Of a DNA stretch of 64,000 nucleotides, positions 12,001-22,000 are shown piece by piece. A program made the position numbers and the translations under genes. Below the pieces are notes generated by a model that was given only the letters and a program-made list of their open reading frames with translations, made no database searches and was not told the origin of the DNA. Where the stretch lies: contig CAIIXF020000010.1 of assembly GCA_903813345.2 (NCBI GenBank), positions 20,221,181 to 20,285,180 on the forward strand, given 5' to 3'. Every line of letters begins with the position of its first letter. The stretch's first letter is position 1. This DNA is from Owenia fusiformis (lineage: Eukaryota; Annelida; Polychaeta; Sabellida; Oweniidae).

Positions 12001-15000
12001 AAAACATCTCAATTTCAATCCACAGATGATTGTGACAACTGTTTACATTCTCCCTCTGAATCTTATATAGTGTTCATGATCGTGTATTGTATTTTTTTGT
12101 TTCGGAAAGTGACAATTGTTGAAATTTAAAAAATGATGTGTATCAAACTACATTTGTCAGCTTTTCGGTTGAAAATACAAGAGCATCCCTTGTTATAAAA
12201 CCCTCCACTTCACACTGTAGACATTCGAGCAATTTTGCGCCATGGACTAACTTCATGTGGTTAGACAAATTTACTTGACTGGTATACCCCTTGCCACAGA
12301 ATGTGCATGTTTTCTTCTTATGAACCATGACCCGAAACAATGGTTTAAAACATTTAATTTTAATTCAAGGATGCAAATGCAAATTATCACACCAACCATA
12401 TAGCATGGCTTTTGCATGTGCATGGCATGCACACAATGAGGCTAAAGATAGACATACTTCACTCATATCTCCACAAGATCTGTGTGCAGGCTAGCTGTAG
12501 TGTATGTTTTATGATGTTTACGACTAAAAACAAAAGATATTGAATTATGCCTTTGGAAAATCAAGTCTCAATCTTGTACATTTTATTTCATGTAAATTTG
12601 TTTTCGTATAAATCAGTCATACATTAAAATATGTAGCCAAAAATTCCCTAAACGCCATAAACCTCATTGATGTCGTATGATTCCAAAGAAAAATTAATTT
12701 CTCGGAATTCTTTCAATAATATTGGAAACTGAAGTATCTGGATGATATATAAAAATTGTTTTGTTAATCTTATCAATATTTCAAGATGATAGGGCTAGAA
12801 TTGAAGAAACTATGAAGATTTTCGTGAAAAATTATCAGTTTTTTCTTGAAAATGTCGTGCTTTCTAGAAGGTTTGAGAAGTACTAGACCGTGTTCAGGTA
12901 AGATGTCGAGACGTAGTGATACTAGAGGTATATCTGCATGGTATGGGCAATGTCTCTACGAAAGGGAAATGTCCATATTCTGTCAAAACGTCGAAATAAA
13001 TGAGTACTTACAAATCTCCCGCCTGAAATGCTTGTATGTCGCCGTAAACTTCCGGTGTTACGACGTATAAGAGAATGGGGTGTGAACATGGCAAGCATAT
13101 ACATAGCTACCATATGAGGAGAGAGATGGTTTGCCAAGGAATATTCCTTTAAAATGAATACTCCAGTTCGTTATGTAATTTAGAACAAACGTATTTGTTT
13201 GATACTGTTACAAACTGGGCTTTTAGCAAATGACCATAAAACCACTTGCAAACAGAACTGGGAACAAAATTTCACTCTTCAGTGCTATCTGCTAGGACAA
13301 AATGCATGACCTATGTATGTAATAGTATGTATGAAAAGGATACGAACCAATGTGCTTGGGAAATGCAACATAAAATTTTGGAATATCATAACAACATGAA
13401 TACAAGGCTATAGAAATGAACAAGTTTCATTGCCAGTGCCATGCTATGCATAGTCTGTCACATGATCTTTTTTTGTATAGGCGAATTCGAATTTGTTTGA
13501 TTCATCTGCACTCCAGGAATGTAAGTACACTTTTATCGAATTTTAGACTATATATATCACTTGGCCTGTACTATCATTGTATGAAGACGATTGAATTCAT
13601 GACAGTCCACGAATGCTATATTTGATTCATTTTCTAATGAGGGGGGGGCTCAGCTGGATGTTTAGGCATGATTATCTGAGAGGAAAAGTGAACCTAAATC
13701 TATCATTTTAGATTTTTATTTCTTTAAAAATCTGAAAACCCTGCGAACAAAACTAAGTTGGAGACATAACAATCCCAGTATTTATTGTACGTCAATGACT
13801 GCTGGGAGTAGAACCTCTTGATGAGTCATTCATAGCCAATCAAAATCATCGTAATTTCAACAAACAACAAAAGTCAATCAAAAGTCGTGGTATATCTTGC
13901 GCTTCAGTACGAAAACAAATATATTTTGAATTTTTTCAACTTTCAACAAAAGTCATGGAATAAGCCGAAAACGCAGGCCAATGGCCGATGTCAGACATCT
14001 ATTTCCTGCACTGTGATTAGAATCTTTTGGAATGTTGATTATAAATTTATAGTTGGTTATAATATCAGAAAATAACAACATTTTGACATTTACACTGTTA
14101 GAAAATATTGAGTTGCATTCCTGTGAGCCAATCCTCCTTGATGTATGTTTAAGCTGCATTTAAAATATTAAGGTCTGGTTTTTTATTTTGGAAACCAGTT
14201 CATATGGTTAAGATAAAGAAATGCTGTGATGTAACCACGTATCTACTTACCAGTATGTTCTATGTAATCTATCAGACTAAGTTGCATTGTGGAACTCGGC
14301 AAAACACGACAATAACGGCAACAACATATCGGTATTGATCTTAGCCGAATTCGTTGAAATTTAGATCCTCCATTTTGCCAGTCACATGTCTGATCACGTG
14401 TCTAGTTACTAGTTGATATCACGTGACTTGTGACGTGTCATTCAACCATGTCTTCAAAGATAGATTATTTATTTATTAGAAAATGGTTTTCGGACATCTC
14501 AGATGCTAAATATAGAAGACAATATTCCAAGATAGCGATGTCAAATATTGTAGAAAGGCCCCCGGAAGCTACTGACTATTTAAAATCAACTTTATTCAAG
14601 ATATAACGCTAGGAAACTTATTAATTTTATGAATCATAAAGACCTGAAATGATGCAGTGAAATAAGTAATATAGTCCGATAGATGACATAGAACACACTG
14701 GTAAGTAGATACGTGGTTACATCACATCATTTCCTTATTTTAATCATATGAACTGGTTTCCAAAATAAAAAACTAGAGTCTAGAAGTAGGGTGTTTGAAA
14801 GTATCATATTAGAGATCAAAAATGCCAAGTTTGTGGTCAAATGTTTTCAACTTTTGGTAGTGCTATGCACAAATTGTGGGCAATGGTGTTCTACAACATC
14901 TTGAAAGCCTCGTGAGAGCCCTGCACAGTCAACCAATACTAGAACACATTTTGGATGTGACTCATTTCAGATTTTCTAGGTCAATTGAGTTCACATCACA

Positions 15001-15310
15001 AAAAAGATAAACATGTACTGCAAGACCGGTGGCAACAGTTGCATGCTACTGATATCAATAGCAGAATAACAATCAAAAACACTTACTTCAGGGTAAAATG
15101 ATAGAAATGTTGAATTATTTTGACTTTTTGTTGAACTTTTGAAAAAATTGAAAAATGAAACAAGAGAAGTTGCTTATTTGAAGCTAACAACTCCCAAATC
15201 TGGGTACTCAGAGTAAAATATGATCACTTACCGTTTGATTTAAGAACATCTTTATCAACTGTTGTTAGAGTTTTATCGATCAAGCCTTTGTTCTTCATTT
15301 TAGAGGCCAT
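1..15310 (-). CDS. bHLH / coiled-coil transcription factor with Q/P/M-rich tail (3' partial)
   Basis: Likely a nuclear DNA-binding regulator. Seven minus-strand exons join in frame with GT-AG borders: 15310-15232, 6134-6086, 5255-5120, 4810-4705, 3216-3133, 2322-1004 and 641-1, the last running off the window. The start is the ATG at 15310. Residues about 52-110 form a basic helix-loop-helix. In the basic region Glu and Arg of the E..R core remain (TEQKRK), but the usual His is Arg and the Asn after the core Ile is also Arg. A leucine-rich coiled coil follows at about 124-151 (AEEMTRLRNEIDSLKEEN). The rest is Gln/Pro/Met/Gly-rich, with a ten-residue repeat and, in the last exon, IGPNG-type repeats. 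Arrangement and length resemble USF3 (KIAA2018-like) proteins, but this is by eye and the paralogue is uncertain. Intron 1 (9.1 kb) is full of mobile elements. Confidence 0.85.
1821..1990 (-). repeat. In-frame 30-bp coding minisatellite
   Basis: Five full 30-bp units start at 1821, 1851, 1881, 1911 and 1941, followed by a partial unit at 1971. Each encodes a ten-residue block QGMLPQVSQP inside exon 6 of the bHLH gene. Units differ by only a few bases, so the array is young and probably varies in length. Shadow reading frames on both strands here come from the repeat. Confidence 0.9.
2615..2690 (+). repeat. tRNA-like sequence, possible SINE head or tRNA relic
   Basis: This intronic stretch can fold like part of a tRNA. 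It has an A-box-like start (GGCGCAATCACTTAGAG), a stem CTGGGTTT/AAACCCAG in the anticodon-arm position, and a stem around GGTTTCAAAACC in the T-arm position (B-box-like). The B box is degenerate and there is no paired acceptor stem. It is therefore more likely a SINE head or relic than a working tRNA. Confidence 0.3.
3640..4500. mobile_element. hAT-like element with GGGGTGCC/GGGACCCC ends
   Basis: The left end GGGGTGCCACGATAC and the right end, whose complement is GGGGTCCCGCGATTC, form an imperfect terminal inverted repeat. Both ends are rich in GATAC/TATCGATA words. CAGGGGTGCC-like ends are typical of hAT elements. No transposase reading frame is present and no clear 8-bp target duplication is visible, so this is a non-autonomous relic at best. 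It lies in intron 5 of the bHLH gene. Confidence 0.4.
3737..3770 (+). repeat. Poly-G tract (27 G, A, 6 G)
   Basis: An uninterrupted run of 27 guanines is followed by A and six more G. It could form G-quadruplexes on the plus strand, which is non-template for the bHLH gene. Its exact length may be an assembly artefact. Confidence 0.9.
5277..6085. other. Intron 2 of the bHLH gene, degenerate repeat-like DNA
   Basis: No coding potential or matching inverted repeat is seen. The stretch has repeated short words (ATGGCTGCCATTTT, AATGGCCGCCATTTT) and runs of ACACA and AAAATGG. It reads like an old interspersed repeat, but I cannot place its ends. Confidence 0.3.
6750..7769. mobile_element. Foldback transposon, 423-bp arms, 5-bp TSD CTTTT
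   Basis: Arms 6750-7172 and 7347-7769 are near-perfect inverted copies around a 174-bp loop. The ends read CACGCCCGGTGATCG and its complement. The element is bracketed by a perfect five-base direct repeat, CTTTT at 6745-6749 and 7770-7774. Inside each arm, two copies of GGATGGAGGGGGGGAT lie at the loop side and one near the tip. No open reading frame of note is present. CAC ends plus a 5-bp target duplication occur in two other elements of this window and recall Transib-type transposons, though the rest of the terminus does not match the Transib consensus. Confidence 0.9.
8711..9883. repeat. Interspersed copies of a TAGGCGCGCAGTTTG motif
   Basis: A 15-base word close to TAGGCRCGCAGTTTG occurs near 8711(+), 8733(-), 9099(-), 9461(+), 9493(+) and 9869(+), plus a weaker copy near 9437(+). 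The first two form a hairpin (8713-8747). The DNA between copies is not repeated. They could be transposase- or factor-binding sites of an unrecognised element in intron 1. Nothing else is seen from 7775 to 10416. Confidence 0.6.
11514..11746 (+). CDS. Small basic protein exon inside the CAC-ended transposon
   Basis: A reading frame follows a good acceptor (TTTCTTTTAG at 11504-11513), is open through an ATG at 11522 and ends at TAA 11744-11746. From the ATG it codes 74 residues. The product is strongly basic (GGSKKKKKNK; LPLRKRKYSPYAPNK) with Ser-Pro sites. I do not recognise a family. A donor in the left TIR (11027) could supply an upstream exon. It may be a captured host exon or an element gene. 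Confidence 0.4.
12143..12328 (-). CDS. Single C2H2 zinc-finger reading frame inside the CAC-ended transposon
   Basis: 61 codons begin at ATG 12328; an in-frame stop lies further upstream. The product has one classical finger, C-x2-C-x12-H-x4-H (CTFCGKGYTSQVNLSNHMKLVH), followed by a second CxxC (CLQCEVEG) with no paired histidines seen. It converges on the plus-strand exon at 11514-11746. It could be a DNA-binding fragment from an element protein or a captured host zinc-finger exon. Splicing is unproven. Confidence 0.45.
   Translation of the reverse strand: MVHKKKTCTFCGKGYTSQVNLSNHMKLVHGAKLLECLQCEVEGFITRDALVFSTEKLTNVV
13153..14177. other. Intron 1 stretch without recognised features
   Basis: AT-rich intronic DNA with no coding signal. 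The only oddity is a short G run (GAGGGGGGGGCTC) near 13640. Confidence 0.4.
14178..14773. mobile_element. MITE-like inverted-repeat element
   Basis: The left arm (14178 to about 14282) and the right arm (about 14671-14773) are inverted copies, with ends near GTTTTTTATTTTGGAAACC. The interior (about 390 bp) is non-coding. Apparent splice motifs in the arms (ACTTACCAGT) belong to the repeat. No confident target duplication is seen. Confidence 0.7.
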
Positions 15311-15420
15311 TGTTTGCATTTATTTCCAAATTTTTTAAATCTTTTATGACCGCCATTTTGAAATTGTAGATGGCGCACCTGCTCGATGTGACGTCATACA
15401 CTTCCTCAAAATCCCCGGGT
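15311..15420 (-). promoter_or_regulatory. Probable promoter of the bHLH gene (YY1-like and CRE motifs)
   Basis: Directly upstream of the ATG at 15310, the minus strand has AAAATGGCGG (15350-15359), a YY1-type core-promoter motif, and the palindromic cAMP-response element TGACGTCA (15389-15396). No TATA box is evident. This pattern fits TATA-less housekeeping promoters. The transcription start is not mapped, and a LINE begins about 50 bases further upstream. Confidence 0.5.
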
Positions 15421-15462
15421 TAATGTTTTGAGCGTTTCGTTCAGCGGGATTTTAGTTGAATT

Positions 15463-17455
15463 GTCTATGTCTATGTCAATAATCTGCAAAAGGCTAATAA
15501 GCCCATGTAAAGCAGATATATAATTTAACAGTGATAGAATTTGAATATAATATAATTTAAAACCTTAACATTTAAAAATAGATCTATGGTTTACAACTCA
15601 TTTTCCCTGGGGAAACTGTCAGGCTACCGCGTTGACATCACCCCCTTTTACCAGTAGTGCAGGCTTGTTGCTGTGCACTGGGGACCCTTTACATTAAAAC
15701 ATAGATCTATATTAAAAACACACCTATTTAATTGCAGTTATTGACATAGGCATAGTATGATGATTTAAAACTACTTAGACTGTCACAGTCTAAGATGTCA
15801 CCAGGTAGAGTGTTCCATTTAGCTATTGTCCTAGGGAAATAGCTAAATTTGTATGCATCCGTTCTAGCTGATGGTTGTATGAACTTAGAAGGATGATACA
15901 ACCTAGTGTTGGTATTGATCTGTTGGCGGAAGTATGGAGGCACGTCGATGGCTGCTAGGTTCTGCTTTCCTTTGTAGAAAAGGAAAACTCTAGCAGCCTC
16001 TCGACGCTCCTTCAGTGGCTCCCACTGTAGGTCTTGAAGAGCTTTGGTGACGCAGCCTGGTTCCCTTGAGTGACATTTGGTTACAAACCTGGCTGCTCTT
16101 CTCTGTACCTGTTCCAACATATCAATATCTTTTTGTCGGTATGGATCCCATGCCGAGCTGGCATACTCTAAATTAGGCCGGACTAGTGACTTATACGCCT
16201 GAGCCTTCACTTTTTCAGGGCATTGATGGAGGTTGCGCCTGAGAAATCCAAGCACCTTATTGGCTTTGGATACAATAGTTTGAATATGTGTAGTCCAGCG
16301 TAAGTTATTTGTGATGTCAATTCCTAGGTATGGGATGTGTGTTACCGACTTAAGGTTTTCCCCTAGCATGGTGTAATTGTGCATGATAGGGGATTTACCT
16401 TTGTGAATATTTAGCACATAGCATTTTGATGGATGGAATTTCATTTGCCATGTTGATGCCCAGGAGACCAGTTTATCAAGATTCTCCTGTAGTGTTAATG
16501 CATCTTGCTTGCTTTCGACTGTCATGAATAAAAGGCTGTCGTCGGCAAAAAGCTTAAGACTGGCTGAGGATGATAGGTTATTGCCCATATCATTGATATA
16601 AACAAGGAAACAGAGTGGTCCAAGAACTGTTCCTTGAGGAACTCCTGATTTTACTGGAGTTTTTGAACTTGATTCACCATCGAGCACTACCTGTTGTGAT
16701 CTTCCCACAAGCCAGGATCTGAACCAGTTCAAGTTATTATTGCGAATTCCATAATAGTCGAGTTTGAGCAAGAGGCGTTCGTGAGCCACCGTGTCAAACG
16801 CTTTGGAAAAGTCTAATACCAACATGTCTGTTTGTTTATTGTTGTCGAGGGCCCGAGCTATATTCTCTATTGTATTGACAAGTTGTGTTTCACATGAGTG
16901 CTTTGACCTGAATCCATGTTGGAATTTTACTAGAATTTCATAGAGGTCAAAGTGGGCCATAACATGATGGAATATAATATGTTCCATTATTTTACATGGA
17001 ACTGACGTCAGAGATACAGGCCTGTAATTCACAGCCTCATCTCTTCGTCCCTTTTTGTAGATAGCAGTAACATTGGCATGTTTCCAGTCCAAAGGCACTA
17101 AGCCTTCATCGATAGACTGTTGAAAAATTATTTGAAGGAATGGTGATATGCTGTCACTGCATTCCTTCAGGACCCTAGTCGGAATAAGATCGGGTCCAGT
17201 GGCTTTTGATGGATTTAGGCCAGTTAGCAATTTGTGAATTCCTTTTGTCGAAATTTTGATATTTGGCATTTCAGGAATTTGACCATGTTGACTAGGTACC
17301 ATTGTCGGTAGAGTGGCATCCTCATCTGTGAATACAGAATTGTATTGGTCATTGAGGATGTTTGCTTTCTGGGCGGCGTCTGTTATTTCGTCGCCATCTT
17401 TGTTACGCAGCACGCTGATACCTGATGCATCTTTGCTGAAGCTGAAGAGTACCCG
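15463..17455 (-). mobile_element. 5'-truncated CR1/Jockey-type LINE
   Basis: Holds a reverse-transcriptase reading frame (15728-17413, open to about 17455), a 3' UTR and a short six-base repeat tail at the 3' end (two copies of TGTCTA on the plus strand near 15463-15477). The 5' half, including the endonuclease, is missing, as is usual for LINE copies. It is inserted about 50 bases upstream of the bHLH gene's CRE, in the same orientation. Confidence 0.9.
15728..17413 (-). CDS. LINE reverse transcriptase, C-terminal part
   Basis: About 561 codons without a stop. The frame continues upstream to roughly 17455 without a convincing ATG, so it is a truncated ORF2. Motifs in order: a lead-in typical of the clade (DAAQKANILNDQYNSVF), NYRPVSLTSVPCKIMEHII, the first catalytic Asp in VLDFSKAFD, SGVPQGTVLGPLCFLVYIND, and the active-site pair in LKLFADDSLLF. 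A conserved tail includes FSYFPRTIAKWNTLP. The enzyme copies element RNA into DNA at a nicked target. This pattern suits CR1/L2/Jockey-type elements; the exact clade needs a tree. The uninterrupted frame suggests recent insertion. Confidence 0.93.
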   Translation of the reverse strand: MLRNKDGDEITDAAQKANILNDQYNSVFTDEDATLPTMVPSQHGQIPEMPNIKISTKGIHKLLTGLNPSKATGPDLIPTRVLKECSDSISPFLQIIFQQSIDEGLVPLDWKHANVTAIYKKGRRDEAVNYRPVSLTSVPCKIMEHIIFHHVMAHFDLYEILVKFQHGFRSKHSCETQLVNTIENIARALDNNKQTDMLVLDFSKAFDTVAHERLLLKLDYYGIRNNNLNWFRSWLVGRSQQVVLDGESSSKTPVKSGVPQGTVLGPLCFLVYINDMGNNLSSSASLKLFADDSLLFMTVESKQDALTLQENLDKLVSWASTWQMKFHPSKCYVLNIHKGKSPIMHNYTMLGENLKSVTHIPYLGIDITNNLRWTTHIQTIVSKANKVLGFLRRNLHQCPEKVKAQAYKSLVRPNLEYASSAWDPYRQKDIDMLEQVQRRAARFVTKCHSREPGCVTKALQDLQWEPLKERREAARVFLFYKGKQNLAAIDVPPYFRQQINTNTRLYHPSKFIQPSARTDAYKFSYFPRTIAKWNTLPGDILDCDSLSSFKSSYYAYVNNCN

Positions 17456-19067
17456 CGTAAAGTATAAATATTATTCCATTCATAAAAGTTGATAAATTAT
17501 TTGCCAAAGAACAATATCTGATTACTAATTAGTATTACAAGAACCTTAATTGATCTCATTTAGGCCTAAGGGAAACTTAATCAAATAGAGAGACTGAGTT
17601 TCAGGGGCGGATCCAGAAACAAGAATTGTTCTTTAATCAGACGTCAGGCGTATCCCAGTATAAACTATTTAGTTGTTTTCCGAATAAATAGACGGACAAA
17701 CAGACACGCGAACGGGCGGCTTTTCTATTTCTGGGGATCAACTGGAAAGGATGACAGGTTGTTCTAGTCTAGTTCTCTCGTTTGTAGTTAAGCATTTTCG
17801 TCAATTCTAGTTAATGAATAGGCCTATCATGTATCAAAACTTGAAAACTGTCTAATAGTTTACTTCAAATAAACTTTGAATATGAAGCAACTGAAACCTT
17901 GTGAATCAAGATGAATAAAAGTTGAAAATGTTACATGATTAAACAAACATCATTTCATATCACCATCATTGGGTGATGACAAATCAAACTTGAAAATGAA
18001 TGTTTCAGAAAAATATGGAATACAGTAGGCTTACACTGGTTATTCATGGTCGTGATGGAATATGAATTTTTCCTCGAGAAATCATGGATATTGGTCTCGG
18101 AAAATATCATATTGACACTCGGGCAGTCGCTCTTGGTCAATCTGATATTTTCCTTGGTCAATATCATATTGTGGAACACGTGGTCCCGTTAATATTTTGA
18201 TATGTCAATCATAAACCGATGCGTGCCTCAAAATTATGCCATTGGTCGTAGAACTATCCAATCATCTTTATTATCTGTAACCTTATTATTCTTTCACATA
18301 AAACAACCATGCCATCGCATCAGAGTTATCAGAACTGAGTTGACCTAATACCCCCGATCTTATGACGAAGCGGCGCAGAGCAGTGACCAACAGACTAATG
18401 ACCTCAGGCTAAGGTGACCGGAATGGGAGCAGAGGCCATACCCGGTATACAGTACAGCTGCACCCCCTCACTCGGTTTCCCTCGGAATAAAAGTCATATT
18501 CCATATCTCCCATTCAACAATGTAACCTCTATTCATTACATTTTTGAAAAATTCTCACAAGTCCCAACAATAGTAGATTTCACATCGAGATTCTTATGTG
18601 AGGGGTTGATTAATATAATGTCAAGTACTCTAGGTGAAGGCTAAGGTCAAGGTCAAGTTGTCAAAACATTCTGATACCTAATGTTAAAATCATCTCATAT
18701 CACATAATATCATGTCATGTCCTGTATAACTTTAATTTGACGCCAGCAAACATGTATATTTACACTTTAAACGTAATTTTCTATTCTTATATTTCGTTGT
18801 CATATTGTTTCACATTTTCGCCAGAAAATAATAGAAATAGAGAAGTTTAAGCAGCAAAATATGGACTCATTCGAATACTTTGAAAATATGAATTTTTTCT
18901 CAATGTTTAAATCTCTTTTCCGACGATTCTCGATTCTGACATTAGAACTACAGGGCTGATTTCAAAATATATATTTCCAAATTACTAATGCAGGATTTAA
19001 GCCTATTAATCATTGTATTTTCCTATTATGTAAAAAAGCGGATTGAAAGATTTATGACAGGAGATTT
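17456..19067. other. Intergenic region between LINE and SLC4-type gene
   Basis: No gene is recognised. Short reading frames here lack domains and splice context. Near 18090-18165 the phrase GGTCAATATCATATTG is partly repeated. The SLC4 promoter and any 5' UTR exon should lie here, but I cannot point to a TATA box or a start site. Confidence 0.4.
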
Positions 19068-22000
19068 ATGGATAAAAACAGTTTTAACGTGAAGAGGCAT
19101 ACTTTCTCAATCAGAGAGGTGGACTTGGAGTCAGAGATGGAGAAAAATGATTTTCGGCAATTACAAGGTAAAACGGAAAATCTTGGCCCAGAGGCATCCA
19201 TGTCTGCAAGGACCTTTACGTATAAAAAGGATAACAGTATATTTCTAATTTGATTCAAAAGCCTTATCTTTTATACATCTAGTTGCATTGATTTCCTTCC
19301 GACTTAGTTGATCCAGAATTGGTCGACGAGGATGGCGGGTTCGGCCAAACCCCTCCGTTATTCACGGAGATGCAGGAACTTATTATTCTCTCAGACGATA
19401 AAAATGATGTGGAATGGCGTGAAACGGCCAGGTATGTTCCTTTGTAGTTATCTTCATCATTTTTGTTAATAAATATGATCTTCTATGATTGCTCTCCCAT
19501 ATGGAAGAATAAAAGATACAAAAAGCTTTCGGATTGGGAGGTGTTCACATTTCGAGGTTTTTGCATTCGCGAGATTCTGAATTTTGAAGAAATGTGAACA
19601 AAAGTGTTCAGATTAGGTGTTCGGATTAGCCAGGTGTTCAGTTATACAGGTACACTGTTATTCTAATATTATTGTATTCTACGAAAATGATTGATAATTG
19701 TTTTCAAATAGTTCATCATTTAGATAAGAAGAGGCTTTTGGAAATTAATACCGTCATCGTACCATTCACTCATTAAACACCACAACCTTTTCACCAAAGA
19801 TTGCATTTCCAACATTTCATTTTCTCATTTTACCAGATGGGTACGATTCGAGGAAAAGGTTGAATCGAGTGGACTTAGGTGGTCCAAGCCACACGTGGCA
19901 TCCATTTCATTGAGGGCATTGACTGAATTGAAAATGTGTCTCGCCGCTGATACCATTGCTCTAGAAGCAATCGGCACTAGCATGCAGACCACTGCAGGTA
20001 AAGTTAATGTATGTGACTTTAAATTGTCCAAACGAGGGCATCTTTGAAATGGCCTTATCTGAAAGATACAAGCTATTTTGATAGAATATTGCCTTGTCAG
20101 ACATTGGTAGATAATCATATCTCTTTGCAGACTTTGGTATCTCGTGGCTTACTCTAACTTTACAATTAGACCATGGGAACAAAAGGTCTCCTAAAGTTTC
20201 TGTATTATCTTGTGGATCTAAATTCACATATATATGATATAATATAATATGATATAATATAATATAACATAATATGATATCATGTAATATACTCGTAACA
20301 TAATATAATACAGTATTATATAATATAATATGATATAACATGATATAATATAACATTATATAATATGATATAATTTAATATAACATAATATAATGTGATA
20401 TAATATAATATAACATAATATATAACATAATATAATATGATATAACATAACATAATATAATATGATACAATATAATAACATAGACGCAGTTGCTGATGAT
20501 CTCTACCGGACAGGAGAACTTGAAGTGGCAACAATAGAGGAGATCAGACGCTATCTGAACAAACCACACAAACATCAACACCAAGTCATCAAACAGAAAT
20601 GGAGTAAGTGGGTGGAAAATGATTCCCCTTGCTTTTCGACATTATTATAAGAATTGTCTTTTTTTTTTGGGGGGGGGGGGGTGAGTGGGTATTTGAAGCT
20701 TTTAATCAATTGAGGTGATTTAGAAGGAGTGATGGTATTACTTCTCTTTTTCAATTTTTGAATGCAGGGATCCAGAATTCATCCATTCTATTCCTCGTAG
20801 GAGAATATCTCCGTTTGAAAATATCAAAACTTAATAGTGTGAGAATTTTGAATATTTACACGAGGATCATTTTATTTTGGTGTTATCAGATGTTGGTGAA
20901 TTTTAAGGGCCCTTATCAAAATGTAAAGTTAAATTTTGCTATTGTTATCGATCATGTAAACGTCAACGTCAACTTGACTTAGTCAGAAAGACAAGTACTC
21001 CAAATACAGAAGATTTATCCGTTTCCTGATTTCAGCAAAAATGTCGTTTGTATCACTTAGAGATAAGCCTCTATTGAAGAGAAGCTCATCCGCTGATGGG
21101 AGATCCAACACCCGGGTTAGTATAATCCAAATAAAAAAAACCTCGTTGGTTTGATATGCTACTCACGAATAAACATTATAAAAGAGAGGGGTGTAGCCAG
21201 TCATGGGGCTGCAAGACAACTGCGCCCAACCCAAACTATTGAAATATATTTTAATTCTAATATTGAAACAAGTAAAAGACCCTAAAGACCCTGGTCATTT
21301 CCCGTTAAAGTTATTCTTGCTCATACTTTCTGCTGGAAAATATCAAGGTGACCTAGTTTAGAGATATAGTACAGACCTAGTTTTATATGTAAATGTAAAA
21401 ACCCTTTCCATCTATAGTCTAGTAAATGTAAAAACCCTTTCCATCTTTCAGTCTAGTCTTAAGGAGCAAGCAGAAGAATTGGGGCAAACAACTGAAGTAA
21501 GCTTATATTCGCGAATGCAAATAGCGGCTAGCGACTACCGGATTAACCTATTAATTTTCATAAATTAACTTCAATATTGAACGAAATACTAAATCGGCCG
21601 GCTGCCGGCCGATGAATCGGGGCAAATGTGAGCTAGGCATTTTGTGAGCTAGGCATAAATGATTTTGCCCTCAAACTGTAATCAACCCGATAGCCGGTAG
21701 CCGTTATTTGCATTCGCGAATACAAACTAAGTGATAGTTTTAAATTATTTAAGCTTGTATTCGCGAATGCAACTAACGCTTGTCGGCTACCGGATTAACT
21801 TACTATTTTATGGGCAACTCATTTAAATATGAATAGTACCTGCTACTATTCCATTCATATTTAAATTAGTTGGTCATAAAATTGTAGGTTAATCCGGTAG
21901 CAGACAGGCGTTAGTTGCATTCGCGAAAACAAGGTTATACTGGACGAGCGTGGTGTAAAAGTGGTTTTGAAAAATAGCAAATTTCTCTTTATGTAGGTAA

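Larger units (their letters stand above)
10954..13084. mobile_element. 2.1-kb CAC-ended transposon with about 440-bp TIRs, 5-bp TSD AACAT
   Basis: Terminal inverted repeats run from 10954 to about 11400 and from about 12650 to 13084. The ends are CACACCCCATTCTCTTATAC and its complement, and the element is bracketed by AACAT (10949-10953, 13085-13089). Each TIR, read inward, carries an ETS-like CCGGAAGT, an E2F-like GGCGGGA and then a consensus splice donor GTAAGT (11027-11032 plus strand; 13006-13011 minus strand). The interior holds two converging small reading frames. The features look like a promoter plus first exon in each arm. No DDE transposase is visible. Confidence 0.85.
10417..13148. 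mobile_element. TTAA-flanked inverted-repeat element, split by a nested insertion
   Basis: The ends are both the palindrome AGGAATATTCCT and are flanked by TTAA at 10413-10416 and 13149-13152. The left arm (to about 10608) pairs with 10814-10953 plus 13090-13148. The right arm is interrupted by the element at 10954-13084. Removing that insertion and one AACAT copy restores the pairing. There is no transposase. TTAA targeting is seen in piggyBac and Kolobok elements, but the terminal sequence does not decide between them. Confidence 0.75.

Noticed and set aside
10954-13084. Calling the CAC-ended elements RAG/ProtoRAG relatives
   Set aside because: Only the CAC end and 5-bp duplication agree. 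No RAG1/RAG2-like sequence, heptamer-nonamer layout or GC-rich target preference is seen.
14243-14290. Exon-like segment with ACTTACCAGT at its edge
   Set aside because: It lies in the arm of an inverted repeat, and an in-frame bHLH transcript does not need it.
19961-20584. Tyr/Ile/Leu-rich minus-strand reading frames of 69-131 codons
   Set aside because: They are translations of the TATAA simple repeat in SLC4 intron 3 and have no domain or splice support.
20767-20835. Candidate SLC4 exon after an acceptor-like TTGAATGCAG
   Set aside because: It reaches a stop in the required frame, while exons 4 and 5 join perfectly without it. A rare terminal isoform cannot be excluded.
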